NCBI GenBank assembly: GCA_015478945.1
Contig: JABUQX010095283.1
Coordinates: forward strand, 5,001 to 17,500
Direction: 5' to 3'
Source: Trachelipus rathkii
Lineage: Eukaryota > Arthropoda > Malacostraca > Isopoda > Trachelipodidae
Length of the DNA: 12,500 nt
The notes beneath the pieces were generated by a model that was not told the origin of the DNA, made no database searches, and worked only from the letters and a program-made list of their open reading frames with translations. Of this stretch, positions 7,595 through 12,500 are shown piece by piece. The position numbers and the translations under genes are program-made. Positions within the stretch are counted from its first letter, which is position 1; each line of letters starts with the position of its first letter.

Positions 7595-8785
7595 CTCAAA
7601 ACCTGATATATTGATATCATGAAATTGTGACTAAAAAGTTGTATAGGGAAGGTGTGGCAATCACGAAAAATAAGCATGTTCATTTGATGATTGGTGTGGA
7701 TGGTAAAGTTGACCACCACACTGCTAACATGTAAAATATATGATTCACGTAAAGATGAAATTTTCCGTGTTATATACCTTATAAATAAAAAATAGTTCGA
7801 ATCAGAACATCAGCCTCAACCTTCACTAGTGATAGTGGAAATCTTCTGGCATACGCCTACTTATAACCTACAATAGAAAGTCCCCACTTAATTTCACCAC
7901 CCGGTGATTGTCTTGCTCAATGAGAACACTCGATGTTATTCAGGAATATAATAGCAATGACAGTTATCCAAGCTATCTTCTTTGATAATATACGCAATTA
8001 ATACCGGCCATAAGAATAGCTTAATTGGCTAAACTCGAAGAATTATTTATGTGAGAAGGAAAATTACATATTACTTGGATGGTGCATTATACATCAGTAG
8101 ATTGATAAATTGCTCATTTAAAGATGCATTTAATTTTTCAGAATAAAAAGGAGTAATAGTTAACTGGGCCGAAAGTTTTAGTGGAATTCAAACTAGGGCA
8201 AGATGTGCCAGGAAATTTCCAGGATTCTCAGTGTAACATTTGAAGCTGTGTGAGAAACTCAATTTTTTTTTGGATTAACAGTGCTCCAGATAAGATGCAG
8301 CTATAAGACCTTAGTCACGATCAAAAGATTTCGTATGGAGCATTGCAAGGCTGATTAGTTCCGAGTAAAGTAGATGAGAGATTGGGCTGGTTATAAATTT
8401 TCCATCTGAATTATGCTAGTGTGGTTTAAACTACATTGCCATACATCTCTGTGTACACAAGGGATTAAGAATCACTTTGTGTTTTTGAAAAAAGTTGTTC
8501 TAAATTTTTTTGTTGTCTATGTTTATTGCTTCTGTTGTTGTTCGACTAATGGCATCATCCTAAAACTGAAAGATGCTCCTCGCTCATCAACTCTTCTTTG
8601 CCTTCTACAAGGCTGAATCTTCTCCCTACAGTGTTTATGTGAGAGCCATTGCAAAGAAGACATCCAAGGTTAATGCTTTCTGTTCTACCTGAAAATTTCC
8701 TATATGCAATGGCGAAAGATGATGAAAAACTTATCAGAACAAATCTTGGTCTTTCAAATCTATACTATCCATATATTAGACAAAG
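7595..8785 (+). pseudogene. Right transposase exon 2, heavily broken core
   Basis: DNA similarity to the left copy's exon 2 is continuous, but there are many small indels and stops. Recognisable points are ATTGGTGTGGATGGTAAAG (GVDGK, 7690s), TTTGATAAT (7982-7990; a DN pair where the left copy has GN), TTGGATGGTGCATTATACATC near 8079 (damaged IGCALH) and AAGATGATGAAAAAC near 8715 (KDDEK). An open frame at 8413-8616 lies in this stretch but is largely out of frame with the transposase, so it is not a separate gene. The exon ends CAAAG before GTAAAG at 8786. Confidence 0.5.
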
Positions 8786-8947
8786 GTAAAGTCCAATCAC
8801 TTAATATAAATATACCATAAAAACATAAAATATAATAACAAATACTAATTAATGTTACGTTCACATATATACTTTTTTAAAATTAAAGCTTTTTACATTA
8901 AAATTTATTATCATAGAACTTTAATATCTTTGCGCTTACATTTGCAG
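8786..8947 (+). other. Intron 2 of right transposase pseudogene
   Basis: Donor GTAAAG follows AGACAAAG; the acceptor is CTTACATTTGCAG before AATGGAAGTTGATCAG. It matches the left copy's intron 2 (3592-3738) in position and phase. Here the donor is canonical GT, unlike the GC in the left copy. Confidence 0.75.
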
Positions 8948-9311
8948 AATGGAAGTTGATCAGAAACTTGTGAAGAGAATTCCACAGTTGAATTGGAATG
9001 CCAAACATTGGAATGAATTTATCGAACTGACTGCCAATGACGTTATAGAATCACCAACCATACGGCACTGGTCGAGTGTCGAGGTCTGTTCAGTCACTGC
9101 CATCCATGGAAAGGCAGATATTCCAGACATTCCATCTGACTCTCAGAGCGTTGAAAGAAGTGTAAAATTAGTAACGGAGGCTTCAAATCATGTGTACGGA
9201 TTTGAGAATCGACACAGGTCCATCCTTACTAAAGTACTAAGCAGAAACATGAGTCAGCCATTTATGTCAAAAGGACATTATCATCAGTCATATGATGATA
9301 TGTATGAATAG
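8948..9311 (+). pseudogene. Right transposase exon 3, intact C-terminal 120-residue frame
   Basis: The only undamaged exon of either copy. From the acceptor it reads MEVDQKLVKRIPQLNWNAKH, then DVIESPTIRHW, DIPSDSQSVERSVKLVTEAS and ILTKVLSRNMSQPFMSKGHY, ending DDMYE and TAG. SQSVER is at about residues 65-70 of this frame and resembles the SxxxER motif of hAT C-terminal dimerisation regions. Residues 41-58 do not match the left copy although both flanks do. The ATG at 8949 is the first in-frame Met but in the gene model is an internal residue. Openness here is probably a matter of chance or recent age rather than function. Confidence 0.6.
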
Positions 9312-9716
9312 GTATGCAAACCTTTCAAATAACGTTTGTTTGCATTTTGGCAAAAAATACAAGGAAATTGGTAGTAAAAAAAATATGTATTTCATGTGTT
9401 GCATTAAATATGCATTTAAAAACATATTATTACAATCCCTTAAGCTTTTTTCTACTTAAGAAATAAATATACGAGTATAAATTATTACTTAATGTAATCA
9501 AAAACTTTGATGTGTGTGATTAAGAAAACTAGAAGTCAAGCGAAAACGCGATTAGCAATTATTTTTAGGAACAATTTTAATACAATTCGCAGTCGAATAT
9601 TTATTTATAAACGATTATCGGAAATATTTTGGTATGGATTCATTTATCATGTTAGCCACAACTACTTTTTTACTTTACGATCTTGAAAATTAGAATATTC
9701 ACGACCACTATCACTA

Positions 9717-10105
9717 TATATTATATAATTAATATATTATAATATATATAATATATATTATATATTATAATATATATATATAATATATATATTAATATAT
9801 TATATATATATAACTGATATATTGTCGAGAATGCATGTTAAACAGTTTTGATAAACGAACCTTTTGAACCGAAATATAGAAAATGTGAATATAAAATTGC
9901 AAGATGTATTGCAGTAGCGTTTAATAAACCAGAGTGATGATTAAGTGATATCTACTAAATTAAGTCACTTGGTTTACTATATAAGACTTAATATATACCA
10001 CTAAAAGTAGTCAAATTTCACTATTAAATACTATATTATTATATACATTATATATATTATATATATTATATAGCTAATGATGAAGAACTACCACACATAT
10101 ACTAC

Positions 10106-10199
<94 letters not shown>

Positions 10200-10220
10200 T
10201 TTTAATATATTTCAGCGTTT
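9717..10220. repeat. TA-rich repeat DNA flanking the right transposon copy
   Basis: Interrupted TA arrays at 9717-9815, a (TA)23 run at 10111-10157 and further AT runs to about 10205. Between them, 9815-10080 is AT-rich unique sequence without an open frame of note; it holds the imperfect hairpin at 9925-9976. Confidence 0.85.
9925..9976. repeat. Imperfect inverted repeat, hairpin potential
   Basis: TAAACCAGAGTGA (9925-9937) and TCACTTGGTTTA (9965-9976) are complementary apart from one bulged base. Two inner AAGTGA/TCACTT pairings are also possible. It looks like a short arm of a small palindromic element or chance in AT-rich DNA; there is no T-run that would make it a terminator. Confidence 0.35.
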
Positions 10221-10427
10221 CCATTGTCCGTCATATGTATCTTAAAAACCTCAATGCTAATGCTAAACGGACTTCATTTTTTTCGCCTGCGTAAAGAGTT
10301 AGTCCTGGAAAATCTTTAAAAACTAAAAAAAGGTGATTTTCAAAAAGTTAATACTATGTAGAAGAGTAATTTTAAACTTATTTCTTAAATTTAACGTAAC
10401 CTTACGTCTGCCCTTTAAATATGGGTG
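10221..10427. other. Unique AT-rich sequence, no gene recognised
   Basis: About 200 bases of moderately complex sequence between TA-rich DNA and the GC-rich island. No open frame or motif can be supported. It could be the outer part of the same repeat as the island, but no second copy is visible in the window. Confidence 0.4.
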
Positions 10428-10697
10428 GGTGTTTTAACACCTAGAGAAACTATACCCAACGGGTATTACCGCGCCCCCGATGGCAGGAGTCGGGTCTCTC
10501 GGCCTCCTGGAACTACGGTGTAGGATTATTTCCCCCCCTCCGGGAGGGTCTCCGGAACCCCGCTCTTGATAGGTATTATGGGTCGCTGCGCAGGGTGGTA
10601 TTCCTTCGGAGCCTCCCAAGAGTTCCTCCTCCTACAGGGTGAATGGAAACATCCCCCCTATGTTCCCGTCGGCTCGAGCCCCTGTGGGTGCCGAGTA
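10428..10697 (+). repeat. GC-rich island, copy 1 of an unclassified interspersed repeat
   Basis: An abrupt block of about 270 GC-rich bases in TA-rich surroundings. It runs from GTTTTAACACCTAGAGAAAC through CCCCCTCCGGGAGGG and GGTCGCTGCGCAGGG to GAGCCCCTGTGGGTGCCGAG and then straight into TA repeats. Its distal part, read on the minus strand, matches 12381-12500 (blocks CTCGAGCCGAC, GGGAACATAGGGGGG, GTTTCCAT, AATACC, AAGAG and GGGGTTCCGGAGAC against their counterparts). Two dispersed, inverted, diverged copies indicate a repeat family. A 61-codon minus-strand frame crosses it but is not supported by the second copy. Ending in a TA tail is compatible with a retroelement 3' end, which is only a guess. 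Confidence 0.6.
10452..10466. repeat. Small perfect hairpin inside GC-rich island
   Basis: ATACCC, a three-base loop AAC, then GGGTAT form a six-pair stem near the 5' edge of the GC-rich repeat. It may be a structural part of the repeat; the matching part of copy 2 lies beyond the window end, so conservation cannot be tested here. Confidence 0.4.
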
Positions 10698-11585
10698 TAT
10701 ATATAAGTACTATATATATATATATATTTATATTATATATATAGGTCTGTTAATGTATATATATATATAGTATATAGTATATTGTAATATACATAGTTAC
10801 ACCTATATATAGATATAATATTAGACATATTATAGGTTAAGTCATATATTATACGTGGAGTAATACTAATTATCATTAATATAGTATATATATTATATAT
10901 ATATAAATATATATACAGTATTTAACTTTTGGATTGACTGCGTGAAAGACGTAATGAAAGCACACGTATAAACAGAGCCAAACCATTACAAATTTATGAT
11001 GCCCGAGTTATAAAGAGAACTGTTATATGAGTACGCATTGCTGACTTTTCTATGATATAATAATTGTCATAATTTTAACAGCGAACATAATAATTTAATT
11101 TTGTTTGATGTAAGTATTACTCATAATGTCTTATTACATTAATTATACGTTCCGGCTACACGTTTTACTCGCTGATTCACGAAACAGTGCTATTTTCCTA
11201 ATTTTACTGTAATGATCTAATGTGACTTGTTGTTAAGGATACTTATTACTCGTACGGACAATGGAACGCTGGCCTATATACTTATGGTACTATATAGGTA
11301 CTTATATTATAATTATATTATATACTTACTCACAAAGTAGTAGTACGCCTATAAATAGGTGATGATCATTTTGCAAGTTATTTTGAATTTTTATTATTAC
11401 TATAATACCTAATTTTATAAAGTTTCAGTACTATGAAGGGTGAGTCACTATAAATAGTTGTATACTATATACTCTTTAATTATAATAATGATATATATAC
11501 TACTAATATATATCTATATATATTATATTATATAATCATTTAAAAATATTATATAAAGATGATTCATTATTTATAATATTAATTT

Positions 11586-11635
<50 letters not shown>

Positions 11636-12289
11636 TATATATAATATAATATACTATATATTTATATATATTATATATATATATTATATATATATTATTA
11701 TATAATATAAATATATGATATTATATATATATATAATATATTATAATATATATATTATATATATATATTATATATATATACGTGTGTGAGTTATATTTAT
11801 AGTTATAATAAGGAACATAACATAATACAACTAGTAGTTGGTACAATATATATTAGTATATAAAATATACTATTAGTATATAAGTACTTTAGTATATTGA
11901 ATATAGTATATAGGCTAGCGTCTAGACAAAGCCGACAACCACTATATCAAAAGTTCATAAGCTACGGGGAAAAGGATATCATTGTTGGAATCCTGGCCCA
12001 AAATTTTACCGATGTAAACTGTACATATATATAGTATATATTATAAATATAGGTAATACGGTGACTATACGGTTACTGAGAGTCAGTTAGGTAGCTGCTA
12101 TATACTCGCTAGTATTATATATATACATCGGCAAAATTAACTTATATATATATTATATACATAATATAATAATTTACTACTATATTATAATATATACTAT
12201 ATACTATATATAATAAATATATAACGAAATATATACATATCAAGATAAAATAAAATAATATATTTATTATATATATAATAAAAAAAAAA
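10698..12289. repeat. TA-rich repeat region with scattered unique islands
   Basis: Mostly interrupted TA arrays, including an uninterrupted run at 11592-11634 and dense arrays at 11640-11780 and 12125-12235. Less simple islands lie at 10921-11270, 11340-11460, 11805-11850, 11915-12025 and 12055-12115. No open frame over about 60 codons, RNA gene or splice-defined exon is visible. The island at 11915-12025 contains one copy of a diverged direct repeat annotated separately. Confidence 0.8.
11949..12010 (+). repeat. Diverged direct repeat, copy A
   Basis: CAAAAGTTCATAAGCTACGG, GGAAAAGGATATCA, TTGGAATCCT and AAAATTTT occur in the same order as in copy B at 12290-12352. The shared core is AAGCTAC-GGGAAA-ATATCA-TTGGAAT. 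It suggests two fragments of one unclassified repeat in direct orientation. Confidence 0.55.
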
Positions 12290-12352
12290 AAACTACAAAA
12301 GCTACAGGGAAAGAAATATCAATTATTTTTGGAATATTCCTTGTGTGAAATT
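12290..12352 (+). repeat. Diverged direct repeat, copy B
   Basis: Follows an A13-type run at about 12280-12292. It contains ACAAAAGCTACAGGGAAAG, AAATATCA, TTTTTGGAATATTCC and GAAATT in the order seen in copy A at 11949-12010, with small insertions. It lies about 30 bases before the second GC-rich island, so it may belong to the same element as that island. Confidence 0.55.
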
Positions 12353-12380
12353 ATCTTTTTTAGTCTTGAGAAGAATTAAA

Positions 12381-12500
12381 TGTGGGGGTCGAGTCGCCAA
12401 ACGGGGAACACAGGGGGGGCGTTTTCCATACCCCTAGGGGAGGGGCGGAGGAACCCGCGACACCAAATACCAAAGAGCCCGGGGGTTCGCGGAGACGCCT
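12381..12500 (-). repeat. GC-rich island, copy 2 (inverted), cut by window end
   Basis: Abrupt change to GC-rich sequence after AGAAGAATTAAAT. The blocks GTCGAGTCGCC, GGGGAACACAGGGGGGGCG, TTTTCCAT, AATACCAAAGAG and GGGGGTTCGCGGAGACG match, in the same order, the reverse complement of 10545-10690. It is a diverged inverted copy of the first island. It lacks the TA tail seen beside copy 1. The window ends inside it. Confidence 0.6.

Larger units (their letters stand above)
6557..9311 (+). pseudogene. hAT-like transposase pseudogene, right copy, three exons
   Basis: The same three-exon model as the left copy: 6557-7287, 7412-8785 and 8948-9311. It starts MPKIHPRPLTRNLVKEKY. The first frame stops at TGA 6680-6682, where the left copy reads on with YYYHLTH. 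The Cys/His cluster survives only in part (HCVQHIICVC near 7050-7080), and a shift follows at about 7120. Exon 2 opens well but breaks at TAA 7592-7594. It keeps an Asp-containing GVDGKVDHH near 7693, and a GAT (7984-7986) in a motif where the left copy has GGT. A CxxH remnant (near 8085) is frameshifted. The 8160-8785 stretch is recognisable only by DNA similarity. Exon 3 is intact with stop TAG 9309-9311. The gene cannot encode a complete protein. A hAT-type transposase is the best guess. Confidence 0.72.
6460..9716 (+). mobile_element. Right arm: degraded hAT-like DNA transposon copy (plus-strand orientation)
   Basis: Second copy of the element at 2837-5874, in inverted orientation. Similarity starts near 6460 (TTTTACGGTCTAGATCTCAAATCG) and runs through all exons and introns to about 9716, where TTAGAATATTCACGACCACTATCACTA is a damaged version of the left terminus. 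Beyond it lies TA-repeat DNA, as outside the left arm. A candidate AATAAA at 9462-9467, about 150 bases after the stop, is conserved in both arms. This copy has more indels in exons 1 and 2 than the left copy but keeps an open exon 3. Confidence 0.85.

Noticed and set aside
8413..8616. 67-codon plus-strand frame with Phe/Cys-rich product
   Set aside because: It lies inside right transposase exon 2, and most of it is out of frame with the sequence matched in the left copy. It is a by-product of indels.
2837..9716. The inverted repeat as a sequencing or assembly hairpin artefact
   Set aside because: An artefactual palindrome would have nearly identical arms. Here the arms differ by many substitutions, indels and one unrelated 50 bp patch, so they are separate genomic copies.
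10434..10619. Minus-strand 61-codon frame in the GC-rich island (Gly/Pro-rich) as a protein end
   Set aside because: It is a low-complexity reading of GC-rich DNA. The second, diverged copy of the island has indels that would break it, and no motif is recognised.

Overview
This looks like AT-rich nuclear DNA from a eukaryote, most likely an invertebrate and probably an arthropod. The signs are very low GC, long TA dinucleotide arrays, GT-AG introns of about 120-160 bp inside broken coding sequence, and a decayed transposase gene of a type I associate with arthropod genomes. I cannot name the species from sequence alone. No bacterial genes, ribosome binding sites, tRNA, rRNA or CRISPR array were seen. 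No intact protein-coding gene can be demonstrated.

Layout. (1) 1-2549: AT-rich sequence without a recognisable gene. It holds a G-rich tract (440-461), a hexanucleotide array (1919-1972) and a cluster of plus-strand open frames (883-2359) that may be remnants of coding sequence or only a by-product of pyrimidine-rich composition. (2) 2550-2827: an almost pure TA array of about 139 units. (3) 2837-9716: the main structure, a large imperfect inverted repeat. Its left arm (2837-5874) and right arm (6460-9716) are two diverged copies of the same roughly 3 kb DNA transposon, placed head to head around a 585 bp spacer. Each arm carries the same three-exon, two-intron transposase gene, on the minus strand in the left arm and on the plus strand in the right arm. 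Both genes are pseudogenes with different disabling mutations. A CxxH motif, conserved-looking aspartates, a C-terminal SxxxER motif and a hAT-like TAGGGTGGG terminus suggest a hAT-type (RNase H-fold) transposase, but this is not proven. (4) The spacer contains a GC-richer, non-TA segment (5990-6250) with a small ATG-to-splice-donor frame that could be a first exon. (5) 9717-12500: TA-rich repeat country with two GC-rich islands (10428-10697 and 12381-12500) that are inverted, diverged copies of one unclassified repeat, plus a diverged direct repeat (11949-12010 and 12290-12352).

Functionally, the window is a transposon and microsatellite landscape. The two transposase copies diverge from the spacer, so a transcript crossing both arms could fold into a long imperfect hairpin. 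No undescribed defence or metabolic system can be supported. The most unusual items are the head-to-head transposon pair with its spacer exon candidate, and the unclassified GC-rich repeat pair.
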